Part shown: one piece after another, positions 53,393 through 64,000 of the stretch | Numbering within the stretch: the first letter of the stretch is position 1 | Layout: the number at the start of each line of letters is the position of its first letter | Source: Micromussa lordhowensis | Taxonomy: Eukaryota > Cnidaria > Anthozoa > Scleractinia > Lobophylliidae | Reading direction: 5' to 3' | Assembly: GCA_964020085.1 (NCBI GenBank) | Contig: OZ026600.1 | Span: 18,892,302 to 18,956,301, forward strand | Length of the DNA: 64,000 nucleotides | The notes under the pieces: generated by a model | The model's database searches: none | Told to the model about the DNA's origin: nothing | What the model saw: only the letters and a program-made list of their open reading frames with translations | Position numbers and translations under genes: made by a program

Positions 53393-53882
53393 TATGATCA
53401 GCGCGCGCGAAAAGTACTATTCACTTGTGTGGGATATACTAATTAATACTATTATGGCAACGTATAACCGTATAGACGATAAGAAACCATCATTTTCCCG
53501 ATTGTAAATTATTATTTACCCCCTCGGAAATCGCAAGCCCATATTTGCACTATTATACGCGGAAACAAACACATCAAATATATTGTATTAGCATATACCA
53601 CACAAGTGAATAGTACTTTTCGCGCGCGCTGATTGGCTAGCTCGGGGGTGATTAGCCAAGTAATATTCACCTCCGAGCAGCCGAAGAAAAACAAAGTGGC
53701 TTTTGTCGCTATTTTAACTAATGAAGTTACTCTTTGGGCTGCTAGTTATTCAGCTTGTGTGGTATATACTAAAACAATTATTCACCTCAGTGTCGGTGAA
53801 AGTGTTGGATATTTACCTCGCCGCTTCGCGGCTCGGTAAATATCCACCACTATTCACCTCCACTTCGGTGAATAATTGTTAA
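53181..53882. repeat. Large palindromic MITE (about 700 bp)
   Basis: The ends TTAACAATTATTCACCGAAG and their complement lie at 53181 and 53882. Arms of about 270 bases are conserved throughout and include TTTTCGCGCGCGCTGAT-type and GACAAAAGCCACTTTG segments. No coding region is seen. The outer TTAA could be a target duplication. Confidence 0.85.
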
Positions 53883-54342
53883 TTATAGTGCTTTTCAGAG
53901 TGTTTTCGTTTTTAGAGCTATTTTTTCAGCTCTTGTATTGTTGTCGCCGGCCATTGTTTCGCTTGCAAATTGTCAGTGTATCCAAAGTTTGCGCCACCGG
54001 GGCTTGCATTTGATTGGCTATCTGCGAGTTTCTTTGATCATCGACCAATCAGAATGCGTGGTTTGTTACCTCTTTTTGCACTGAATTTCCTCTGTTCTGC
54101 ATTGTGTTAACTGAAAACTGCATTTCTCTTAACCAATCAGAATGGAGAATTTTTTTCATGTATATTATTAGTGGGAAAATATTGACGTCAACCTCTTTGT
54201 TGTGTGCAAGACAACTTTTGTTTTAATTTTTGAGAATCCTTGTGTGACTTCAAAATAACTGAACATCAGTTCATTGACTCTGATCGGAACTGGCGAAGGT
54301 AGAAGGCGGAGTAAATACCCTAATAAGAGGGTTAGCCTCCTC
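53883..54342. other. Intergenic, no feature recognised
   Basis: AT-rich sequence before the box array. No exon or clear repeat was found. Confidence 0.4.
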
Positions 54343-54484
54343 GTTGATTTCCCTACGCGCGTTGTTGATATTCCTACGAAAAAAGTTGATATTCCTACGC
54401 GTTGTTGATTTTCCTACTCACGTTGTTGATATTCCTACGCGCGTTGTTGATATTCCTACCCGTTGTTGATTTTCCTACCAAGGC
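54343..54484 (+). repeat. 20-21-bp tandem array of the GTTGAT...CCTAC box
   Basis: GTTGAT followed by (T/A)TTCCTAC or TTCCCTAC starts at 54343, 54364, 54385, 54404, 54425, 54446 and 54465, so seven copies are spaced 19-21 bases apart. Degenerate copies follow to about 54,530. Confidence 0.9.
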
Positions 54485-56032
54485 TAATTTGCATACGTTG
54501 TTGAGTCTTACGCGTGTTGACGTTCCTACATGCATGTTGAAAACGAGATATCTTTAATGTCTCTATTGTCTAATCTGGTCTAATATAGGGAAGATATTTG
54601 TTTACAAACATTGCTATTGTTATTTAAATGTGCAAAGCGTTAAACAAAAGAGCTCTTTGTTTCACCAGCCAATCGTTCTCTGGTTGGCATATTAATAACA
54701 ATAGGTGACGTCACTGATATCTTTGCTATATATGGTTGGGTAGATATTTTAATTCTCTTTAATATTGCGCAAAAAAAAGTTCAACAAATGCGTATTTTTT
54801 GTTTTAAATTTTTTTCGAGCAGTGAAATGTCTTTGCAAACAAGTTAATGCCAAAAAATTCATAAAAAATTCCCAAATGGGCCGTTTTCTGCGCGGTTTTT
54901 ACCAAAAGAAAGATAAACTATTGGACTATGACGTGTGTGGTTTTAAAGTTGTTTCACCAATCTCGTTTTTCACGTCATGTAGTATACACTAAATTTCTCT
55001 TTACAACAGGTCAAAGGTCTTGACCAAGAAATTCATGTAAAATTCTTTTAGTAAGTTATTTCTTGAATAGATGATATGCATAGATAATATGCATATCTAT
55101 TTGTAATAAGTTAGTACCTATTTGTAATAAATTAGACTTAATGTGTTTGAAAAAAGACTCTTTGAGGACAGAATTTTTGTTGATTTCCCTACGTGTCCTT
55201 ACCTTAAAATGGAGCTAAAAAACACAATTGTATTATTAAAATTTTAGTTTTTTTTTAAATAGCCATGATATTAATGTTATTGTCTGTGTGTTCCTGTAAT
55301 TGTTTTGCATAATTAAGTTCAAAATTGAATTACCCTGTGCAAAACATTCCGTAGTTGATTTTCCTACATGCATGAAACCCATATTTGGCTCTGAAAGTCT
55401 GAAATTTTGAAAGGGTAGGTCAAAACAACACCACCAGCATGTGAATCATCTCATATTTTATATCCCATCCAATTGTCATGCTGATTACGCTTGTGAACTT
55501 GATTGACAGCTGTCAGTTATACTGACTATACCATGGAGCTAAAAACTCTACATTATCTTGTTCAGGTAATTTTTGTTATATGCACAGAATATTTACTGTG
55601 TTTTTAATAAATTAGACCAGTTTATTAGTTTTTTTAAAAAAATTTAATAGGTAATTTGAGGCCAAGCACCTTGTTGTTGATTTTCCTATATTTCATTACC
55701 CTGTAGCTGAGTAACACGATTAAATTAAGTAAAATGCAACATTTTTGAAATGTACGTAATACACGTGATATTGCCTTTGTATTCTACCTATTCTTTTGTA
55801 AAATTAAGTTAATAATTAACAAACCCTGACGGAAACATTGTGTTGTTGATTTCCCTACTTCTCCATTTTTACACGAGATTCAAACAGTATTATCTTGCTT
55901 GGAATGAAAGGATATTCAAAGCAACCTCGTCATGTTAATATTAAACTATTAATCCATGTTGTGCTTGAAAGACTGGCATTAACACGTTGTCTGAGCCAAT
56001 TTACAGAGTTTTTAATGAAGTCAACATAAAGT

Positions 56033-56215
56033 AAAGTGAAGAATGATCCTCGCAGTGAATTTTCCAATTTAAGCAACTGGAAAGAAGAAGCCTGAAATTA
56101 TTTCATATATACTTACATCATTTCACTCCTCACGGGAAGATATGAACTCAACAAATTGACCTCGCTCCCAATGTGTGGCTTCATAGCTCAGTTGGTAGAG
56201 CATCGCACCGGTATC

Positions 56216-56249
<34 letters not shown>

Positions 56250-56321
56250 TGATTTTTTTCAGGCTTCTTCTTTCCAGTTGCTTAAATTGGAAAATTCACT
56301 GCGAGGATCATTCTTCACTTT
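56033..56321. mobile_element. MITE with 63-bp perfect inverted repeats enclosing a tRNA-like sequence
   Basis: 56033-56095 and 56259-56321 are exact reverse complements for 63 bases (starting AAAGTGAAGAATGATCCTCG). Between them lie spacer sequence and a complete tRNA-like cloverleaf. A diverged copy of the right end occurs at 30332-30377, so this is a dispersed family. Confidence 0.85.
56177..56249 (+). tRNA. tRNA-Thr(GGT)-like sequence, probably a mobile pseudo-tRNA
   Basis: 73 bases fold as a cloverleaf: acceptor GGCTTCA/TGAAGCC, D stem GCTC/GAGC, anticodon stem TCGCA/CGCGG (one A-C mismatch and a U-G), and T arm ACGGG-TTCGAAT-CCCGT. The loop CCGGTAT would give anticodon GGT (Thr), but position 33 is C instead of the invariant U. 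GGT is also unusual for eukaryotic tRNA-Thr. A box TAGCTCAGTTGG and B box GGTTCGAATCC are intact, so RNA polymerase III could transcribe it. A T run follows the 3' end. Confidence 0.6.
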
Positions 56322-56521
56322 AATCTATGACCGCAGTTCAAATATAATTATTTCATATATACTTACATGAAGTCAGCATAGTTGTTGATTTCCCTACGCG
56401 TGGGAAAACGTTGACTTTAAATCCATTTAAAACGTTAGGGTAACAAATGTTTGGATAATGGAGATAATGTAGGTTATATACTATATACATTAGACTAGTT
56501 TTTAGTCATTAAAAGGTTTTT

Positions 56522-57177
56522 TAAGGTGGCTCAAAACAGTTTCCAACACTTAGATTTGGATGGGTCATTATAACCATTCTTTACCACTTGATGCTACAAT
56601 CATGGCATCAAAAAACTGACCAATCATTGGTTAACACAGTGGTATCATTTTCGTGGCACAATAGGTTACCATAGCAACAGGATGACCTCCTAAAAACACC
56701 CTTAACTGCGGCTTTAGGGGCGTATATTTCTAAAACGGCACGGTGAAATTTTTTTATATTATCAGCTTTTGATAAGCATGATAAGATGCAACTTTTGGCA
56801 AAGTTTTAAAAAATTCTGTACATGGGGTCCAGAGCCACCTTAATTTTTCGAAAATTTAAGGTGGCTCTGAACCCCATGTACAGAATTTTTTTAAACTTTG
56901 ACCAAAGTTGCATCTTATCATGCTTATCAAAGGTTGATAATATAAAAACATTTCACCGTGCCGTTTTTGAATTATAAGCCCCTAAAGCTGCAATTAAGGG
57001 TGTTTTTAGGAGGTTATACTGTTGCTATGGTAACGTATTGTGTCACGAAAATGATACCAACGTCTTCACCAATGATCGAGCAGTTTTTTGATACCATGAT
57101 TGTAGCATCAAGTGATAAAGAATGGTTATAACGACCCATCCAAATATAAGTGTTGGAAACTGTTTTGAGCCACCTTA
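56522..57177. repeat. Head-to-head pair of 320-bp MITEs forming a 656-bp palindrome
   Basis: Each half is bounded by AAGGTGGCTC and GAGCCACCTT inside TTAA. The two halves are inverted copies centred on TTCGAA at 56847-56852. Point differences between the arms show they are not a recent exact duplication. TTAA flanks suggest a piggyBac- or Kolobok-type source. Confidence 0.88.
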
Positions 57178-58732
57178 AGTAAAAAAAATGGCGAGTTGAT
57201 TTCCCTACGCGTCCTCATTTTACTTACTTTTGTTTAGTTTTGGAATGCAATATCTTCTTTCCGTTACAATAGAAATCCGCGATTTCACACTATGTTATGG
57301 TAACATTAACGTTCAATTATCTGTGAAAAAATCGTTGAATTTAATTGAAACGTTTGGTCGCTACAGTCTTTTAAAGTTTGAGACCAATTTTTGGGTCTTT
57401 TTTGAAAAGGCGAAAGTTGAGAAGGTAATAAATCTATGACACTCGGGTTTCAAAAGTTGAAACTTTTACCAGGCGTTGTTATTCTACCGTACTATAGACT
57501 GTAACAATATCACACGAATATTTTAAAAATAACTTGATTTATACTTGATTTCAAAAGTGGTCTTCAAACTCTCAAGTTAATTTGCATTAATCCACTTTTT
57601 CGATAGGTCAAAAAAAAATTTTCAATGTTATTCCAAATATGCTGATCATATTTGGCAGTTCCTGATTCTTAATCTCAGGAGGTAGTTCGACATCTCATTG
57701 TGTTTTTTTGAATTTATGGCGTTTTGAAATATAGCAAAAACCTTTTTTAAGACTTTTAAAATTTTACCTTTAATTGCAATTAAACCAATTTCTTCAGTTT
57801 CATGATATTGCATGTGATATTTCGATTTTTTAAGCGGTTTGTCCAAATTCGCCATTTGTTGTTGATTTTCCTACGCGTCAGCCAGTTTTGCTTCAAAAAC
57901 TTAAAAATAATGCAAGGGTAAGGCTGCCAAACACTATCAACGTGTAACACGATCTTTATTTTACTACCGTTGCTATTCCCATGCAATTATATTTAAACGA
58001 ACGCTTTAAATTTCATCAAGTTAGGCGTTGTCGATTTCCCTACTCTGCCAAAAACACTATCTCTGACATTCAAACGGACATATGGTGGAACATTCATTTG
58101 TTTATGTGCTAAATGTTTTATAACTCTACCCCTTTTATTCTGTTCAAGATATGGCACTTACCCTAAGCCAACCCCCCCAAAAAATGAAAGAGGTGTTTCA
58201 AGAGCTCTAAACCCAAAAAAAATTCAAAATTCACTTTTTCAAGGCGAGGGTGGGAGGTCTAATACCCATGCGCATGTAGGGTACAATGATTATTCCCAGG
58301 GTACGCAAAGCATTTTCATTTTCGAGTTATTCCCGCGAATTCGACATTCGTTGTTGATTTTCCTACGCGATAATTTTTTTTTCGAAATAAAAGCCAGTGA
58401 AGGGGGAGCCAATCAAAAATAACTTAATAACATTTTAGAGCATGGAAAAATCTATTACCCTAACAATTTTGACAAATTTTTAGATAATCGTTTTAAAAAG
58501 ACGAGGGTATCGCGTAGGGGAATGTGTTGTCGGGGATGTCTTCCTACTCCCCCCACCCCAACCCTGCTTTTGTCGAAGAACCGACGAAGACGACGCCGAC
58601 GACGGCGTAAAATCTAGGTTGTGGCAATTTTTTCTGCTTTTTAATTTCAGATGAACGCTGTGCGTTTTTTCAATGATAGTATCATTCACACAGTCAATTT
58701 TTTGAGAACTGGTGAGAAACCAAGCATATGAT

Positions 58733-58987
58733 TTTACAGTGCGACTACTCCAACCAAGGCCACCTAACAAAAAGTTCCACAAATTTATCAAATAAAAATC
58801 GCGGAGGTTAACAAAACTTTTCCAACAAATTAACTTTGTAATGAAGTTGTACATCACAAAGGCAACAGATTTGTGGTCAATTTGGATAATTTGTTAGAAA
58901 ACTATTGTTAACCTCCACGATTTTCGTTCGTTAAATTTGTAGAAAATTTTGTTGGGTGGCCTTGGTTAGAGTAGTCGCACTGTAAAG
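58733..58987. repeat. MITE, about 255 bp
   Basis: The inverted ends TTTACAGTGCGACTAC and GTAGTCGCACTGTAAA extend inward to GAGGTTAACAA/TTGTTAACCTC. No coding capacity. Confidence 0.85.
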
Positions 58988-59133
58988 CTGTAAAATTTAT
59001 CGACTGATTGATCGATCAAATATTGCACACTTGTCTCAAATTCGATTCCTGCCAAGAGCATTTTATTTGTCTTGTTTTTCCCCCTTTTATTTCAGTAGCA
59101 TCATGAATACTTTGCAACAAATGTTTTCGCTTT

Positions 59134-59819
59134 CTCAAGTAAATTAAGGCATGGGCCTCAAATTATTATACAAAAAAGTAAGGGGGTGGTCTAACTTCTG
59201 AGGGTTTAGTCATAACAACCTAAAACTCTAACGCACTAATAGGTTTACCAATGCGGTTATGCTGATGCCGATAATGTATGCAAATTAGGTCACGTGACTT
59301 GGCGCGGCCAGAAAATTAAAAACCAAAAACGGCAACAGTTTATACCAAAAGTAGTTTAACTTTAATGCTACCGGATTAGTCAAAATGGTAAAAGGAAACC
59401 AACTGTGCTTGGCCTTTATTAAATATGTGTTTAGTTTTAATAATAAACAGCATTTTGTACTAGTGCCCAGTCCCCCCATGAAAGTAATTTCTTTTATTAG
59501 ACTTTTATTTTAAATTATCTTACAATGGCCAAGCACAGAAATAATGTACCTAATAGTGTTAACATAATAAAAACAAAAGCAGCCACAAGGAAGTTACAAA
59601 AAGTATTGCCATTTTGCTTAGAAGATTTTTGAGCTAGAAATAACTCTGACAGGTCACGTGACAACAAATGATCCTAAACAGCATTTAAGGTTTCACAATT
59701 TATCGATCTTAAAGATATTCCAAAGTTATTCCGTGCAATCTAAAACTGATCCATAGTTAGACCACCCCCTCAGTTATTTCTAAAAAACTGATTTCGGCCC
59801 AGGCCTTAATTTACCTGAG
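59134..59819. repeat. MITE, about 690 bp
   Basis: CTCAAGTAAATTAAGGCATG at the left pairs with the complement of CAGGCCTTAATTTACCTGAG at the right. The subterminal GGGGGTGGTCTAAC block also pairs. The interior is non-coding. Confidence 0.8.
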
Positions 59820-62800
59820 TTGCATAAATGTTGCCATGTTGCCAAAATAAGTTGCATTCAAGCCATTCAATTTTTGCCGGAAATGCAACTCTTCTGGTCA
59901 AATTGTTAATTTTTCAGTTAAAACAGCAAACATAGAACTGAAGGCGCAGCGAGTTTCATGCAATCTAAACCTGCTGTGGTAACTTCACAATGGTAGGCGA
60001 AATGGTAAGAACTTTTTCATGATTTTTAGTTAAGGTGGGGTCGCCCAAAAACACACCAAAACTTTTCTCGTGCTAAGATATAACTCCAAACCATAGCAAC
60101 GTATATATTTTTATAAAGCTTAAAGACCAGAGATTATGAAAACATATTTTTGTACCCTAGAACGTACTGTGTTGTAACATCGGCTGGGAATGCCAGGGCT
60201 TACTTGAGAAAAGATAACTCCTACAAGAACTGATCAAAAGGAACAATTTTTACTTTTTTAAAAGAAGGCAAAAAGCTTACTGTTTTAAGAAAAGAGATTT
60301 TGAAAAGTTAAAAACACACTAAATGGTGATGACCGGTTAAATCTGATACAGAAAATCCAGCATACGTTTCAATGCATAACTTCGACAAAATGCACTGCCG
60401 GGATGGAAAAGTTTATGCTGGACACAAAACTTACTCAAAACATCATATCCTGAAAATTTCGGCTCAATTGGACAAAGCCTTCTCAAAATATCTTTCCTCA
60501 AAGGCAAAAATAACTCGTTTTGATAAAAAAGGGAAAAGTACGGAGGATGAGTAAAATTAGTTAAAATTAATCACGTGTCCATATTTTTTAAAAGAGAAAT
60601 CCTTTTGTCATAAAATTGATAAATCTTTCCAAAGCAAATTCAAAAACAAGAATGTTGCAAAAGTTAAATTTTGAAACACCGAAACACCATCGCACCCCTA
60701 TGGTGTTTCTTTCTTTCTTTTTTTTTCTCATACCTTACTGAACTTTTAAACCATTCTCAAAAATTTGCCTAAAAGTTCTACCTATATAAAGTTACTTTGA
60801 TGATTGGAATATATTGTGAGATGGAAACGTTAATTGCGGAGAGCAACTAACATCACATTCCACCTTGCGACATCCCTCTAGATAAAGAAGAACATGGTAA
60901 TGAGTGTATGGATGAGGTTAACTGACAAATACCCGAAAATTCAACCGACAACTGACATTTCTAGTCAGATTTACTGACAACTGACAAAAGGCTTCAGGCG
61001 TTCAGTGTTATTCATTTGAAATTCACTGAAATAATTTTTTTCGGTGGAAATATTTTTACTTAAGCGTTTGTTGTTTGATCTTCATGTTGTTTAGGTAGTT
61101 TTTAGACGGAAACCATCAGTATATAATAGATTATAAAATATCTGCATGAGCCAACTACGAGCGCTCTCATTGGTCGATAGGCGTGTTTAGATGAAAGTAT
61201 GTGAAAACGGTTGTGACGTTTTAGATTCGCGCGTATTTTTAAGAATTATTTTATAAAAGCAACAGAACACTTTTTCCGTGTTTATATAGCCTCATCTAAA
61301 CACTAGGAGGGTTGGGAGAATTCTCGAAAGTTATGCAAACCCTCGACTAGGTACTGTCTCAAATTCTCCCAATCCTCCGAGTGTTCAGCTGTCTGTTTAG
61401 TGAACTGGCCTTTGAATAGCAGCGAGGCTGGAGATGACCTTGTTCTGAGAAAGACTTAATTGTGTAAATCAAGTTGTTCTTATGCTAACTAGTTGGAGTT
61501 TGAATGAAAAAGCAGAGAGGTCTGTATCAAAGCAAGGTCGCCTCCAATCTCGCTTGCAATCGTAGACCAGGCAACTGAGCCCACGTCTGTAAAATGGTCT
61601 GTTTTACCCGCACGGACTATCTGTTACACGTTCCTCAAGTGAAGGCCAAGCTCTTTTTGAGTCGGGTAAAATCGAAATTTCTGCTGTAACTTAACTCACA
61701 CGTGATAGACAAAATTTTAACTGATAACTGACATTTGCACCGCCCCCCCCCACTCCCCCAATCATCCAGATCCTATAATGAGAACCATGAAAGCGAGTTT
61801 AAGAGATAATATTTTGAACTCACACAACCTGTTTTTATTGCTTTGACCAAAGCATTATTACACGAATTCCTCTGATGGTGTAAAACTCCCTTGTTCAGGG
61901 GCAATTTTTTAGTTTTTAAACTGACTGAATTCTGTTTCGATGGCTTTAGTGGTTTCGTGATTGTTCAAATTTCTCATGCAGTCATATTTGTCTGTTCTAG
62001 AATTCTTAACTCAGGTCATTATTTAGTCTTGCTAAATATAGTTTAAATTCCTAGAGCAGCAAGTACAACCGACTTGTCTGAATGCCCAAAGCCAAGAAGG
62101 GGGGAGGGGTCTTTTCTTTCGTCGAAGAAAGCCAGTAAAAACGCTCGTTTGGATAGTTTAATTTTGTTTTAAAAAGTTTATTTTTTGCATGTTTCACTGC
62201 CTTATTGGTACTTCTTTTGCCTTGATTTGCTTGATTTTCGCAAAAGTATTGAAAAAGTATTTGAAAAAGTATTGTATTGTAAATAGTTTATTGTAATTAA
62301 CGTACTTCAGGTAAATTTATTGTAAGTATTGCATTATAAGGTGTTTAATTGTAGTTATATCAATGATAAAATTAAAGACTTGCGTAAAACCATTTTCGAG
62401 AAAATTAACCGCGCGAAATTTAATACCCTGCTATATAAAGGGCGAGTCCGTACTTCCTCCAGAGGATCCATTTGAAGAAATTGAACAGTGTCGTTTAGCC
62501 GTAGGCGCAAATAGACGGTGTTAAGTACTCTGTATCGGCTCCGCTTTGTTGCAAAGGATCATTTCAAACTGTTTTCAGTATCGTTTGTTCTATGGTTTTG
62601 TTCAGTGTCATTGGAAACTACTGCATAAAATTAGTTGTGCTAATTCGCAGGCTAACTGTTTGTTAATGAAGATCAGTAGTTCGAAAATTTTCGCGAAAAG
62701 TTTGAAAAGTTTCTTTTAACGTTATATTTTGCCAAATCGCGAAATTTAATTTCCGCGAAATATGCACGTGATATTTTCGCGAAGTTAAGTTCCCGCGAAA

Positions 62801-62854
62801 ACAAGTGACAATAAGGTATATATCGATGCAATACCACATGTATGCGTCTTGGAC
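59820..62854. other. Repeat-rich intergenic sequence
   Basis: No exon is supported. Visible pieces are a hairpin around 60,680-60,712 (GAAACACCAT / ATGGTGTTTC), an inverted repeat at about 61,302-61,375 (GGAGGGTTGGGAGAATTCTC / AATTCTCCCAATCCTCC), a diverged copy of the 16.9-kb repeat near 61,535-61,630, and several TTCGCGAA/CCCGCGAAA words between 62,395 and 62,805. Confidence 0.4.
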
Positions 62855-63140
62855 CTACCATCATGGACAAAAGTGTTAGACACTTTACCGAAACTAACGC
62901 TTTCAAACGAACAATTGTATTTTGTATTTGTATGAAAACAATTTTTTCATCTGTTATCCCCACCCCCTCCCCCAAGCAATGTTGCAAAACGCTTCGTGCA
63001 TGTCTATTGGTTTCCAATTGAAAAGAGGGGGGGGGGGGAGGGGAGGCTACCTTTCATTAGGGGAGAGAAGAGAATTTACACCCAGGGAATAAAGGTTGGT
63101 CATTTGCATGTATCTCAACGACTTTTGTCCATGATTGTAG
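62855..63140. repeat. MITE-like element with ATCATGGACAAAAGT ends
   Basis: CTACCATCATGGACAAAAGT at 62855 pairs with ACTTTTGTCCATGATTGTAG ending at 63140. Internal C-rich and G-rich runs (about 62,958-62,975 and 63,027-63,045) are also complementary. Confidence 0.6.
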
Positions 63141-64000
63141 TTTTAACAGTAAAATGGGCCAACTGGACAGTGTAAGATTATTTGACTGATTTTAATTTTA
63201 TCAAAGACAATCCCTGAATTTTTTTCCGTTTTATTTTTCATTTTTGGTAGAAGCGAAGCAATGCCGCTTGTACTCATTGGACTGTATTTTCCAAAAGTGT
63301 GATTGTTTTCAGTGTAAACTCTATCCGATGCAATGCCACATGTGCGCGTTGCAGACCTGTTTTTGATTCCAGGCAAGAATAAGGCATTTGCTACTGGATG
63401 GTATAAAATTCACATTACATTGCTGACACACGGCTCTGGAGCTGTGACTTATTTTTATCGTTGCGTCGCTGCGCCCTGAAATTCTCTCTCTTAAACGAGA
63501 ACGCGGTACAATGTAATAGGTATATGTATAAATGGAGGTCGCACGGACGGATTAAAAAACCCGTCCCGCAATCACTCTATGTGCTATAACTTCATTTTTA
63601 ACTAGGTAATCTTTCGAGCTTACCTTTCTGGGAATCTTCTCTTGCAATGGCTTGTTAGCCGAGCTGTTTTTCAATGGAATTTCACCTGAAACCGAGAACA
63701 GATGTCGCTGAGTAAATTCAATCCTGACTTCTTTGCAATTTTAGAGACTGTGGGGTCCAAGGTATTTCAGAAACAGACTATGCCATTTTCCCTACTCTGG
63801 GGACTGGGCGCTTTTTATGCGAGGTTTTCGGTTTCAGTCAAGTCTTGTGGCGTTGGGCTTCCGACTAAAAGCATCTCGTCACATATCATGAGCGAGAGAA
63901 AGCCTCACATACCCTGAAGGTTAACCATATTCCCAGACCAGACGACCAGGACCTCATCAGGAACTGCTTCTCCTACGGGGGTGTAAATAACGGAACACCG
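63141..64000. other. Right edge, one possible exon
   Basis: This is mostly non-coding. A minus-strand exon-like segment is listed at 63624-63685. No other exon could be linked to it inside the window. Confidence 0.4.
63624..63685 (-). other. Possible internal exon of a minus-strand gene
   Basis: TTTCAG at 63691-63686 and a GTAAGC donor at 63623-63618 bound 62 bases open in one frame (EIPLKNSSANKPLQEKIPRK). A gene entering from the right edge would fit, but no partner exon is seen and the peptide is not recognised. Confidence 0.3.

Larger units (their letters stand above)
55179..58550 (+). repeat. Degenerate array with about 165-bp period and a conserved box
   Basis: The box (consensus GTTGTTGATTTCCCTACGCG) recurs on the plus strand at 55179, 55354, 55676, 55845, 56384, 57194, 57861, 58030 and 58353, with a degenerate copy near 58,530. 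Several spacings are close to 165 or multiples of it (175, 322, 169, 667, 169, 323). The 810 gap shrinks to about 150 once the inserted 656-bp palindrome is removed. Sequences between boxes are alignable, for example a shared TTTTG(C/T)A(T/A)AATTAAGTT block. No function is evident. Confidence 0.75.

Noticed and set aside
63702..63917. Plus-strand 71-codon frame at the right edge
   Set aside because: No known motif; it overlaps the flank of a better-supported minus-strand exon candidate, and length is within chance for this base composition.

Overview
This window is animal nuclear DNA, most likely from an anthozoan cnidarian such as a stony coral. That placement is an inference from intron-rich metazoan genes, an AT-rich background, the kinds of mobile elements and the many palindromic MITE-like repeats; nothing in the sequence names a species. 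It is not bacterial or viral: there are GT-AG introns, AATAAA signals, LTR and non-LTR retrotransposon remains and many inverted-repeat elements.

Layout. (1) About 1-9,050, minus strand: an Ena/VASP actin regulator whose 3' end lies beyond the left edge. Nine coding exons can be joined in frame, starting with a five-base first coding exon. (2) 9,556-15,230: a decayed BEL/Pao LTR retrotransposon, itself split by nested inverted-repeat elements. (3) 15,231-20,900: gene-poor DNA with a long TTC microsatellite and a Harbinger-like MITE. (4) 20,904-27,851: a divergent gene pair, a single-exon cGAS-like receptor (minus) and an RRM plus zinc-knuckle RNA-binding protein resembling RBM4/lark (plus), 173 bases apart. 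(5) 30,631-37,109: a 6.5-kb element with long terminal inverted repeats that contain 20-bp tandem arrays. It encodes a zinc-ribbon/HECT-type E3 ligase-like protein and a DDE integrase-like protein, converging from the two ends. (6) 38,501-49,020: complete PSMC1 (proteasome ATPase Rpt2), 13 exons and 440 residues, with a Pack-MULE-like element in intron 2. (7) 49,100-64,000: no convincing gene. This part is a patchwork of MITEs, an 85-bp tandem repeat, a degenerate array of about 165-bp period carrying a conserved 20-base box, and a tRNA-like sequence enclosed in perfect 63-bp inverted repeats.

The host genes serve unrelated housekeeping or immune roles (actin assembly, RNA binding, nucleic-acid sensing, proteolysis). 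I see no operon-like logic apart from the shared promoter region of the cGLR/RBM4-like pair. The strongest candidate for an undescribed system is the HECT + DDE element, where each terminal repeat array abuts the start codon of one of the two genes. Next are the 165-bp box array and the Pack-MULE-like element with two captured coding fragments and an exact 9-bp target duplication.
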